In this document: positions 7,005 to 14,324 of the stretch, one piece after another
Layout of the letters: each line of letters starts with the position of its first letter
How positions within the stretch are numbered: the stretch's first letter is position 1
The notes under the pieces: generated by a model
Seen by the model: the letters and a program-made list of their open reading frames with translations, nothing else
Databases searched by the model: none
What the model was told of the DNA's origin: nothing
DNA from: Aliarcobacter sp.
GTDB taxonomy: Bacteria; Campylobacterota; Campylobacteria; Campylobacterales; Arcobacteraceae
Length of the DNA stretch: 15,207 nt
Direction: 5' to 3'
Assembly (NCBI GenBank): GCA_023268955.1
Contig: JALRJW010000325.1
Location: forward strand, 1-15,207
Made by a program: the position numbers and the translations under genes

Positions 7005-7739
7005 TTGATTGAATTAGCAATATTTGGAAGTATAACTGGATTTATCTCAGGATTCTTTGGTGTTGGTGGAGGAATGATTCTTGTACCAATGCTTTTATTC
7101 GCTGGATATGTTATGAAAGAAGCCGTTGCTATTTCAATTATGCAAATGGTTTTTTCGTCTATCTATGGTTCTTTTTTAAATTCTAAAAAAGCAAAAGGTG
7201 TTTTAAAAGATGGAATTATAATTGGTTTAGGAGGCTTTGTTGGAGGTCTTCAAAATGGTTTTATACTTTCTCATTTTTCTAATGAATCTTTACAATATGT
7301 TTTTTTAGCTATCTTAATTTATTCAATAGTTAAAATTTTTAAATCACCTGCAGTACATGAAGAAGGTCCTAGAGTTGTAAATAAACTTTATTTATTTATA
7401 ATAGGATTTTTTATAGGAATTATTGCTATGAGTATTGGTATTGGTGGTTCAATTTTATTAACACCTGTTTTGGTTGGTTTTTTAAGATATGATTTAAAAA
7501 CTGCAACTGCATTAGGTTTATTTTTTGTAATATTTTCTTCAGTTGCTGGATTTATTTCACTGTCAATTATAGGTCAAATGTTGTATACAGAGGGTGCAAT
7601 CGTTGGAATTGCTTCATTAGTTGGAGTTTATTTTGGAATTTTAGCTAAAGGTAAAATCCACTCTAACTCTTATAAAAAATTCATTTTGCTTTTGAATGTA
7701 TCTATTTTAATAGCAATGATATATAAATTATATTTTTAA
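7005..7739 (+). CDS. TauE/SafE-family (sulfite exporter-like) membrane permease
   Basis: A 244-residue polytopic inner-membrane protein of the TauE/SafE (DUF81) family, whose characterised members export sulfite or sulfonate-related anions; many members have unknown substrates. It shows the family's internal duplication. The first half has Gly-Phe-Ile-Ser-Gly-Phe-Phe-Gly-Val-Gly-Gly-Gly (12-23) and the second half repeats the theme as Gly-Phe-Phe-Ile-Gly-Ile-Ile-Ala-Met-Ser-Ile-Gly-Ile-Gly-Gly-Ser (about 134-149), each followed by Pro in Leu-Val-Pro or Leu-Thr-Pro. About seven or eight hydrophobic segments span the protein. It begins with TTG two bases after the cysE stop; no good Shine-Dalgarno sequence is visible, so translation may depend on coupling to cysE. 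The neighbour makes the cysteine precursor, so a role in sulfur-compound export is plausible but unproven. Confidence 0.85.
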   Translation: MIELAIFGSITGFISGFFGVGGGMILVPMLLFAGYVMKEAVAISIMQMVFSSIYGSFLNSKKAKGVLKDGIIIGLGGFVGGLQNGFILSHFSNESLQYVFLAILIYSIVKIFKSPAVHEEGPRVVNKLYLFIIGFFIGIIAMSIGIGGSILLTPVLVGFLRYDLKTATALGLFFVIFSSVAGFISLSIIGQMLYTEGAIVGIASLVGVYFGILAKGKIHSNSYKKFILLLNVSILIAMIYKLYF

Positions 7740-7752
7740 AGATTTTGTTAAT

Positions 7753-9285
7753 ATGGATATACTAAAAGAAATAAATAATAGAAAAGATGATGCGCAAATT
7801 CAAGCATTGAACGAAAATTATGGAATAATTTCCTTCAAACCTGATGGAATAATAACTTACGCAAATGATAATTTTTCAAGTATGTTTGGTTATGAAAAAA
7901 ATGAGATTTTAAATAAACATCACAAAATTTTATGTCATAAATCATTTTATGAGTCTGAAGATTATATAAATTTTTGGAATAATCTGAAAAAAGGAAAATC
8001 TCAATCTACAGTATTTAGAAGAATTAAGAAGAATGGTGAATCAATTTTTCTACGAGCATCATATAAACCTCTAATTGATAATAATGGTAATATATTTGAA
8101 ATTCTAAAATTCGCTCAAGATGTTACAGAAAAAAAACTTGAAGAAATAAATATATCTAGTCAACTAGAAGCAATTAATAAATCAACAGCTATTATAGAAT
8201 TTGATATAAATGGTAATATATTATCTGCTAACAATAATTTTCTAAATATTTCAGGTTATAGTCTAGATGAAATTCAAAACAAACATCATAGTATGTTTTG
8301 TGAAGAAAGTTATGTCAAATCTAAAGATTATAAATTGTTTTGGGATAAATTAAAAAATGGAGTTTTTGATTCAGGGGAATACTCTAGAATTGGTAAAAAT
8401 AATAAGAAATTTTGGATAAAAGCTTCATACAATCCTATTTATAATATTGATAATGATGTTATCAAAATTGTTAAATTTGCTCAAGATATTACTGAAGAAA
8501 AATTAACTTCAATCCTTTATACTTACTCTCTAGAAAACAAGAATGATGAACTTCAAAAAATTATTGATAATGAAGTTAATACAAGATTAGAATTAGAAAC
8601 AAGATTAATACAACAATCAAAAATGGCAGAAATGGGAAACATGCTTGATAATATTTTACATCAATGGAAACAACCATTAGCAATGCTATCTTTACATTTA
8701 TCAGAAATGAAATTAGATTTTCTAATTGATAATGTTGATAAAGAGTCTTGTTTAAAAAATTTAGAGTCTTCAATAAAAGTTATTGAGTTCATGAATGAAA
8801 CATCAAATAACTTTAGAGATTTCTTTTCAGAAAGTAAGAATAGTGAGAATTTTAATTTAAATACAATTATATTAAGTGTTGAAAAAATTCTTGCACACAG
8901 AATCAAAGAAACAAATTGTAAATTTCATAAACAATTAAATGAAGATATAATGATTAATGGATATAAAAATGAATTTGCTCAAGTTTTATTAAGTATATTA
9001 AACAATGCATTTGATAAATTTGTTGAAGAGAATTCAGAAAATAATTTAATCAGTATATTTTTAGATAAAAATGAGGATTTTATTGTCTTAAAAATAATGG
9101 ATAATGGAGGTAAAATTCCAGAGTCAATTCTTCCAAATAAACTTTTTGAAAGAAATATAACTACAAAAGATGAAGGTACAGGGGTTGGACTTTCAATTAG
9201 TAAAAATATTATCGAAAACAATTTTAAAGGCAAACTTTTTGCCTATAATCTTGACGATAATGCTGTATTTGAAATAAATATATAG
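7753..9285 (+). CDS. Soluble sensor histidine kinase with two BdlA/Aer-like PAS domains
   Basis: A 510-residue cytoplasmic kinase with no membrane segment. Two tandem PAS domains (about 20-130 and 140-252) resemble each other. Both have a Lys-His-His motif (55-57, 177-179), Phe-Trp at the centre (74-75, 196-197), an aromatic-Lys/Asn-Pro-(Leu/Ile) strand and a terminal Phe-Ala-Gln-Asp-(Val/Ile)-Thr-Glu (120-126, 242-248). This is the PAS type found in chemotaxis-like sensors such as BdlA. A coiled-coil stretch (about 253-290) leads to the H-box Leu-His-Gln-Trp-Lys-Gln-Pro-Leu with phospho-accepting His303. The ATPase domain has Asn417-Asn418 (N-box), Asp450-Asn-Gly-Gly (G1) and Gly475-Thr-Gly-Val-Gly (G2). 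No response regulator lies nearby, so it is an orphan kinase here. Ligand is unknown; FAD or heme binding is known for some relatives. It follows the permease by 13 nt, without a clear Shine-Dalgarno sequence before the ATG at 7753. Confidence 0.9.
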   Translation: MDILKEINNRKDDAQIQALNENYGIISFKPDGIITYANDNFSSMFGYEKNEILNKHHKILCHKSFYESEDYINFWNNLKKGKSQSTVFRRIKKNGESIFLRASYKPLIDNNGNIFEILKFAQDVTEKKLEEINISSQLEAINKSTAIIEFDINGNILSANNNFLNISGYSLDEIQNKHHSMFCEESYVKSKDYKLFWDKLKNGVFDSGEYSRIGKNNKKFWIKASYNPIYNIDNDVIKIVKFAQDITEEKLTSILYTYSLENKNDELQKIIDNEVNTRLELETRLIQQSKMAEMGNMLDNILHQWKQPLAMLSLHLSEMKLDFLIDNVDKESCLKNLESSIKVIEFMNETSNNFRDFFSESKNSENFNLNTIILSVEKILAHRIKETNCKFHKQLNEDIMINGYKNEFAQVLLSILNNAFDKFVEENSENNLISIFLDKNEDFIVLKIMDNGGKIPESILPNKLFERNITTKDEGTGVGLSISKNIIENNFKGKLFAYNLDDNAVFEINI

Positions 9286-9302
9286 AATATTTATTTCAAA
9301 TA
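9266..9302 (+). terminator. 15-bp perfect hairpin at the end of the plus-strand gene run
   Basis: Bases 9266-9280 pair perfectly with 9288-9302, leaving a 7-nt loop that contains the kinase stop codon (9283-9285). The stem is almost entirely A/T and is followed by TTATTTTATT. It thus uses the last coding bases of the kinase gene as one arm. It sits at the junction of two convergent genes and could also slow transcripts arriving from the right, although that side lacks a T run. Confidence 0.6.
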
Positions 9303-9310
9303 TTATTTTA

Positions 9311-11017
9311 TTAATCTAAATTAAATATTATTTTGAATTTTGCTCCATTTTCAGTGTTACAAACACTTAATTCTCCTTTTAAAGTTTCAACAATAATTCT
9401 TTTACTCATATATAACCCTATTCCCGTGCCACTTAAATTTTCTTTAGTAGTATAATATTGATCAAATATTTTATCAATTATTTCTAATGGTATTCCGCCT
9501 GCGTTGTCTTCAATTGATATTTCACATCTATTATCCAATAATCTATCCACAGAAATTTTTATCCAAGGATTTTTAATACTTTTTTCTAGGATTGCATCTT
9601 TTGCATTGTTTAATATATTTATGATAACTTCATCAACTTCACCAGAAACTGACGTGAAAGAAAAAGGTGTGCTATCTTTTAAATCTAAGATTAATTCTAT
9701 TCTATTATAGTCTAATACTGGACCAACAATTTTTAATGATTGTTTAATCCTGTCTTGAACATACATCTGTTTTAATTCTTTTTTTTCTTTAATAAAATTT
9801 TTAAATGTATTAATAGTATTAGATGAATATTCAATTGAATCTAAAATATCATCAAATGATTTATCTAAATTTTTAACATCTAAGGTACCCATCATTTTTT
9901 CTAATTTCATACCTGAAACAATTAAAGATATAGCATTTAATGGTTGTTTCCATTGATGAGCGATATTCCCAATCATTTCTCCAAGTGCTGCCATTTTATT
10001 TTGTTCAATTAAAAGTAACTCTTTTTTCTTATTTTGATCCATTTCAACAATAAGTTGTTCATTTAAAATCTCAATTTTTTTATTATTTGTTATATCATGT
10101 CTAATTGATGTATATCCTATATGATTTTCATCACTATCAAATTCTGGTATTATAGTTGTATCAACCCAGTAAAAATCACCATTTTTATCTAAATTTTTAA
10201 TTTCACCATGCCATGTTTTTCCAGATTTTATTGTGCTCCAAATTTCAGCAAACAATTCATTTGGCATATCTGGATGCCTAACAATACTATGATTTTTACC
10301 AATTAATTCTTCTTTTGAATACTTAGAAATTTCACAGAATTTATCACTAACTTCTATAATTTCACCTTTTAAATTAGTTTTCGATGCAATTAAATTTTGA
10401 TTTATAACATCCAATGATTTCTTTAGTAATTTACTCTTATACATATGGATTTTTTGAAAATTTGATATATTAGTTTTAATTATTATAGTTAAAATATACC
10501 ATTCTAAAACAACAAAAAATCCATGTAGTAAAGCTATATCATAAGAGCAACCATAATTATAAATGATCACTTTCATATCAAAAAAAGATAGTTCATTTAA
10601 CTGCAAATAAGTAAAAATCAAATGCTGTAAAACTATTAAAATAGAGGCAACTGCAACAGGCTTATAGTCTTTATAAACTGTTAAAAATGCTAAAAGTACA
10701 AAAAAATGAAAATGCATTTCTATTCTACCAAAATTCTGTTGTACCAATATCATTGCGTATACTGGTAATAAAATTCCGACAATTAATCTAAAAATTGGTT
10801 TTCCACCATATAATTTGTAAAATAATAATGCTACAAAGAAAATAATACCACCATTTAAAATACCAAAAAAATACATATTGTAAAAATATGCTCCTAAAGT
10901 AGATACTAAGATCCAATTTAAGAAAAAAAGTTTTATCATAAATTTATCAGCTTTTAAATGATCATTTAAAAGGTTTTTATCTTCTTCAATCTTATATAAA
11001 TTTTTAATATATTCCAT
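9311..11017 (-). CDS. Membrane sensor histidine kinase with histidine-rich 6-TM-like domain and Aer-type PAS
   Basis: A 568-residue kinase. The N-terminal membrane domain (about 27-182, roughly six segments) contains Glu100-Met-His-Phe-His104, Leu-Gln-His132 and His165 upstream of Glu172. The same Glu-x-His-Phe/.../His/.../His pattern is familiar from the membrane parts of some chemoreceptors and suggests a bound metal or heme; that is inference. A PAS domain (about 210-312) has the Aer-like Asn-His-Ser-Ile-Val-Arg-His-Pro-Asp-Met-Pro (242-252), with Trp-His-Gly (269-271) and Tyr-Trp-Val (283-285). Then come a coiled-coil linker, the H-box Ala-His-Gln-Trp-Lys-Gln-Pro-Leu (His354), N-box Asn470-Asn471-Ala-Lys-Asp, Asp504-Asn-Ala-Gly-Gly and Gly530-Thr-Gly-Ile-Gly. 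It starts 3 nt after the SCO-like gene, with AGGA in that gene's end, so they form an operon. No partner response regulator is visible. It is convergent with another kinase sharing the same H-box. Confidence 0.9.
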   Translation of the reverse strand: MEYIKNLYKIEEDKNLLNDHLKADKFMIKLFFLNWILVSTLGAYFYNMYFFGILNGGIIFFVALLFYKLYGGKPIFRLIVGILLPVYAMILVQQNFGRIEMHFHFFVLLAFLTVYKDYKPVAVASILIVLQHLIFTYLQLNELSFFDMKVIIYNYGCSYDIALLHGFFVVLEWYILTIIIKTNISNFQKIHMYKSKLLKKSLDVINQNLIASKTNLKGEIIEVSDKFCEISKYSKEELIGKNHSIVRHPDMPNELFAEIWSTIKSGKTWHGEIKNLDKNGDFYWVDTTIIPEFDSDENHIGYTSIRHDITNNKKIEILNEQLIVEMDQNKKKELLLIEQNKMAALGEMIGNIAHQWKQPLNAISLIVSGMKLEKMMGTLDVKNLDKSFDDILDSIEYSSNTINTFKNFIKEKKELKQMYVQDRIKQSLKIVGPVLDYNRIELILDLKDSTPFSFTSVSGEVDEVIINILNNAKDAILEKSIKNPWIKISVDRLLDNRCEISIEDNAGGIPLEIIDKIFDQYYTTKENLSGTGIGLYMSKRIIVETLKGELSVCNTENGAKFKIIFNLD

Positions 11018-11020
11018 AAT

Positions 11021-11584
11021 TTATAATCCTAAAATCTCATTTTGCACAAATATCTTGTCTAAAATAGATGCTGTAAATATTTTTTTAATTCGATACACAT
11101 TATCTTCTTTTTTTAAATAATAAAGAAATGATGTATGTTCTAACTCATCTTCATTTGTTAGTGATTTAATACTAAAAACATTAAAATCGCTTTTTAAATT
11201 TTCTAAATCGACTTTTGATAATTGTATTCCATTAAAATTTTTATTAAAATTTTTAACATAAATATCAGCAATATCATCACTTATACTATCTGTTAAATTA
11301 ATAAAATAGAAATCAATATCTATCTTATTTTTTAGTTCGTCATAAATTTCAGATATTTCTTTTAATCTTGGAGTACAAACATCAACACAACCTACATATC
11401 CAAAAAAAACTAATAGATTTTCGTTCTTACTATTAAAAAAAGTTGATTTAATTTTTTTATTCGAATTCAAAACAGTACCACTGTTGAAAATTGTTGGTTG
11501 AAATAATATTACAATTAAAATTAGTAATAAAAAGATAGGTGTAAAAAAATAATTTAAAATAATTTTATTCAAAAAATCCACCAT
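11021..11584 (-). CDS. SCO1/SenC-like membrane-anchored thioredoxin-fold protein
   Basis: A 187-residue protein with one N-terminal membrane anchor (about 13-30) and a periplasmic thioredoxin-like domain. SCO1/SenC proteins bind copper through a Cys-x-x-x-Cys pair and a distal histidine, and help assemble the CuA site of cytochrome c oxidase or act in thiol redox. Here the pair is Phe-Gly-Tyr-Val-Gly-Cys66-Val-Asp-Val-Cys70, and the histidine is His150 in Glu-His-Thr-Ser-Phe-Leu-Tyr-Tyr-Leu. The Phe-Asn-Lys-Asn-Phe-Asn-Gly segment (113-119) matches the family. The prolines flanking the cysteine pair (Cys-Pro-Asp-Val-Cys-Pro) are replaced by Val and Thr, and the usual Asp-Pro after the second strand is missing, so this is a divergent member. 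No oxidase gene is near; instead it lies 3 nt before a membrane histidine kinase and 73 nt after an aconitase-like gene. The ATG at 11584 has only a distant GGAT. Confidence 0.8.
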   Translation of the reverse strand: MVDFLNKIILNYFFTPIFLLLILIVILFQPTIFNSGTVLNSNKKIKSTFFNSKNENLLVFFGYVGCVDVCTPRLKEISEIYDELKNKIDIDFYFINLTDSISDDIADIYVKNFNKNFNGIQLSKVDLENLKSDFNVFSIKSLTNEDELEHTSFLYYLKKEDNVYRIKKIFTASILDKIFVQNEILGL

Positions 11585-11657
11585 TCATAATAAATATCCA
11601 ATTTATAGTAATTCAACCTACATTAAAAATATCTCTAAAATATTTAATAATTATATA
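11585..11657 (-). promoter_or_regulatory. Gap between aconitase-like and SCO-like genes: weak hairpin and possible promoter
   Basis: On the minus strand a 6-bp A/T-only inverted repeat (11627-11632 with 11640-11645, 7-nt loop) is followed by a few T, a weak terminator at best. TATAAA at 11607-11602 could be the -10 of an internal promoter for the SCO-like and kinase genes. Neither is strong, and read-through from the aconitase-like gene is possible. Confidence 0.3.
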
Positions 11658-14201
11658 TTATACTACATTTTTTAATAAATAAGATAAAAATCCACCATTT
11701 TTATAATAAATTATTTCATTTATTGTTTTAAATAATATTCTAACTTTTACTTTGTTGACAATTCCACTTTGAATTATTTCAATTTCAATGAGTTTGTTTA
11801 CAGATAAATCTTCTGCAAAAATATTTACAAACTCTACACCTGTTAAAGACAAACTTGATATAGAATCATTTTCTAATTTTAGAGGTAATATTCCCATTTT
11901 TACTAAGTTTTTTCTAAAATCTTCATCAATAGATTCAAAAATTAATACATTTACACCTATTAGTTTAAAAACTTTTGCTACTGCATCACTGTTTTTTAAT
12001 GAACCAAAATTTTTACCTGCAAATAATATAATAGGAACATTACTTTTTTTATAAATTTCTACACAATCCGTAAAATTGATATCATTATTGCTTTCAATCT
12101 CTTTTGAGTATGCCCCTACTTTAGAACATAAAATATTTTGAATATTTTCATTATCAAATAATCTCTTCTTTAACAAGAATTTATTTGATTTCATTCTTTC
12201 TATATTTTTAAAATTATCAATATGAAATCCTAGCTCATTAAAATATTGAAATGTTAAAGAATCTTTTTTAGGAATTGAAAAAGAGATAATATTTTCACAT
12301 AAAATATTGTCTTTTAATACAGATACTATTCTTCCATTATTAAAATTTATTTTGTCATAGTATTGATTTTCATAAATTTCCCAAAATGGTTGTATTGTTG
12401 TAGATTTATCATTCCATGAGTAAGTAGTATCATTAACTTCATTTATTTCCAACCAATGACTATCACCAGTAAATAAGCTATAATAACTAGTTGAAAAATG
12501 TTTAAAATTTATTAATTGAACATACTCCAACACTTGTTCATTTGTTGGCCAAATATCTTTAAGATAAATATCTTTTGATATCACATCAGCTTTTATATTA
12601 AAGTTTACAGTACCCTTTAAACTGTATGCAATTACTAATGCAGGGGACATTAACCAATTTGATTTAATCAAAGGATGTAAAGTATTGCTAAAATTTCTAT
12701 TTCCAGAACTAACACTAGAAACATTTAACTTATAATTTTCAATCTCACTTTCAATTGTAGGATATAAGCTACCTGAGTTACCATAACAAACTCCACATCC
12801 ATATCCACTAATATTAAAACCTAATTTTTCAAAATATTTTAATAAATTCAACTGTTTTAAATATTTCTCTACAGTTTTAGACCCAGGGGTAAAAGAAGCT
12901 TTTATATTTGGATTAATGTCTAATCCATTTTCAATTGCATTCTTAGCTAAAAGAGCTGCTTGAATCATTAAAAAGGGATTAGCCGTTGATAAACAAGAAT
13001 TTATTGAAGCTAAAACAATATCATTATCCCTTAATATATTTCCTCTTTTAAAACTTTCTAACTTACTAGCAACTTTATCTAATAATACTTTTGAATATGG
13101 ATCTTTAGGACCTACAATGCATGATTTAACTAAATTTAAATCAAAATCTAAAATTTCATCATATTCTAGATTTTCATTTTCATCATTAATTAAATCTTGT
13201 AATTCATAATATTCTTTAATAAAATGAACATCAACATCTCTGGTTTTTTGAGCATAATTAATTGTTTGTTTATCAACACTAAAATATGCAATATCAGCAT
13301 TAAATTCATTAGCCATATTAGATATAGTTGCTCTTGATTCTAAAGACAATTTTTTAATACCCTCCCCATAAAATTCTATAAATTTACAAGAAGATTTTTT
13401 CTCTTTTAGAAAATTAGTTAAATTCATTACTAAATCGTAATCATTTACAAAATCATCTAATTCTCCTGATATTCTAACACCTAAAACTTTTGGTATTTGG
13501 ATGCTTATTCCTTCTCCTAACATTAATGCTAAGGCATCAATTGAAGAAATATTGATAGTATTAACACCCATAGCATTAGCCATCGTAATATGGGAATCTG
13601 TTCCAGCAATAAATTCTGGCACGATATATTTTTTATCATTAATCTCTTTTATACAAACTATAGTTGTTAAATACTCTAAATTAATTTGATTTCCTACTCC
13701 AAAACCTGGTGGTACAATATTTAGATTTTCAAAAGTTTTTGATGCCCATTTTAAGAATTTATATCTTTCATAATTAGAACTAATTTCATTCTTTAAATTG
13801 TTGTTACAACTGTATTTTGTGCTTACACTTTCAACTTCTAAACTATGATCAACTATTAAATCTATAAAAATTTTGGGAGTTAATTTTGTTTCATTAAGAT
13901 TGTTATTTTTAAGAAAATCTCTCATAGATGCAAAATCACAGAGTATTGGAATTCCATCTAAATCCTCTAAAAGTAATCTATCAGGAATTAATTTTATATC
14001 AAATTCATGATTTTTATTAATGAATGAATCAATAATCTGGCTATGAAAAGATTTGTCAGTATTTCTAATTGAATTTTCTAATAAAAGTTTTAATGTATTA
14101 GGTAATTTTTTTAATTTAGGATAGATCGAAATAATCTTTTTTAGATCTATATAATAAAAAATATTTCCATCGATTATTAATTTATTCTCAAATTCTTCCA
14201 A
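11658..14201 (-). CDS. Degenerate AcnA-type aconitase homologue, Fe-S cysteines kept, catalytic residues lost
   Basis: An 847-residue protein alignable by eye to AcnA/IRP1-type aconitases (about 890) over its whole length. Conserved: Pro-Asp-Arg-Leu-Leu-Leu-Glu-Asp (73-80), Met-Arg-Asp (93-95), Asp-His-Ser (118-120), Gly-Thr-Asp-Ser-His (200-204), Glu-Phe-Tyr-Gly-Glu-Gly (276-281), and the three cluster cysteines Cys403 (Asn-Ser-Cys-Leu-Ser-Thr-Ala-Asn-Pro) and Cys469/Cys472 (Gly-Cys-Gly-Val-Cys-Tyr-Gly-Asn-Ser-Gly). Also kept are Ser-Gly-Asn-Arg-Asn-Phe (499-504) and Leu-Lys-Asp-Ile-Trp-Pro-Thr (547-553). Lost: the His of His-Gln-Val-Asn-Leu-Glu (Asn171), the Thr-Thr-Asp-His-Ile-Ser-Pro block (about 633-641), the Ser-Arg-Arg-Gly-Asn-His-Glu block (about 667-675), and the swivel-domain Gly-Ser-Ser-Arg, which reads Leu735-Lys-Asn-Ser738. 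I infer an Fe-S protein without aconitase activity, perhaps sensory or RNA-binding. It starts at TTG (14201) with AAGGT at 14212-14208, divergent from uvrA. The frame is intact, arguing against a simple pseudogene. Confidence 0.85.
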   Translation of the reverse strand: MEEFENKLIIDGNIFYYIDLKKIISIYPKLKKLPNTLKLLLENSIRNTDKSFHSQIIDSFINKNHEFDIKLIPDRLLLEDLDGIPILCDFASMRDFLKNNNLNETKLTPKIFIDLIVDHSLEVESVSTKYSCNNNLKNEISSNYERYKFLKWASKTFENLNIVPPGFGVGNQINLEYLTTIVCIKEINDKKYIVPEFIAGTDSHITMANAMGVNTINISSIDALALMLGEGISIQIPKVLGVRISGELDDFVNDYDLVMNLTNFLKEKKSSCKFIEFYGEGIKKLSLESRATISNMANEFNADIAYFSVDKQTINYAQKTRDVDVHFIKEYYELQDLINDENENLEYDEILDFDLNLVKSCIVGPKDPYSKVLLDKVASKLESFKRGNILRDNDIVLASINSCLSTANPFLMIQAALLAKNAIENGLDINPNIKASFTPGSKTVEKYLKQLNLLKYFEKLGFNISGYGCGVCYGNSGSLYPTIESEIENYKLNVSSVSSGNRNFSNTLHPLIKSNWLMSPALVIAYSLKGTVNFNIKADVISKDIYLKDIWPTNEQVLEYVQLINFKHFSTSYYSLFTGDSHWLEINEVNDTTYSWNDKSTTIQPFWEIYENQYYDKINFNNGRIVSVLKDNILCENIISFSIPKKDSLTFQYFNELGFHIDNFKNIERMKSNKFLLKKRLFDNENIQNILCSKVGAYSKEIESNNDINFTDCVEIYKKSNVPIILFAGKNFGSLKNSDAVAKVFKLIGVNVLIFESIDEDFRKNLVKMGILPLKLENDSISSLSLTGVEFVNIFAEDLSVNKLIEIEIIQSGIVNKVKVRILFKTINEIIYYKNGGFLSYLLKNVV

Positions 14202-14229
14202 TTTTTTACCTTAAAACTTTAAAGATACA

Positions 14230-14237
14230 ATAATATA
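14230..14237 (-). promoter_or_regulatory. Possible -10 region of the aconitase-like gene
   Basis: Overlapping TATATT (14237-14232) and TATTAT (14235-14230) on the minus strand lie about 30 nt before the TTG start, leaving a short leader that contains AAGGT (14212-14208). Supported only by position and composition. Confidence 0.35.
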
Positions 14238-14291
14238 TCAAAATTATTATTAGTGTGTAATTTATTAAGCCTAAAATACATCAATCTATTC

Positions 14292-14320
14292 TATAATGTG
14301 AGCTTATTTTTTTAAAGGTG
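14292..14320 (+). promoter_or_regulatory. uvrA promoter -10 box and ribosome binding site
   Basis: TATAAT at 14292-14297 followed by AAAGGTG at 14314-14320, 4 nt before the ATG at 14325. The 123-bp divergent gap between uvrA and the aconitase-like gene shows no SOS-box-like palindrome that I can recognise. Confidence 0.5.
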
Positions 14321-14324
14321 ATAC

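Noticed and set aside
11658..14201. Aconitase-like gene as a decaying pseudogene
   Set aside because: There is no frameshift or premature stop in 847 codons, the cluster cysteines are kept, and start signals are intact; loss is concentrated in catalytic loops.
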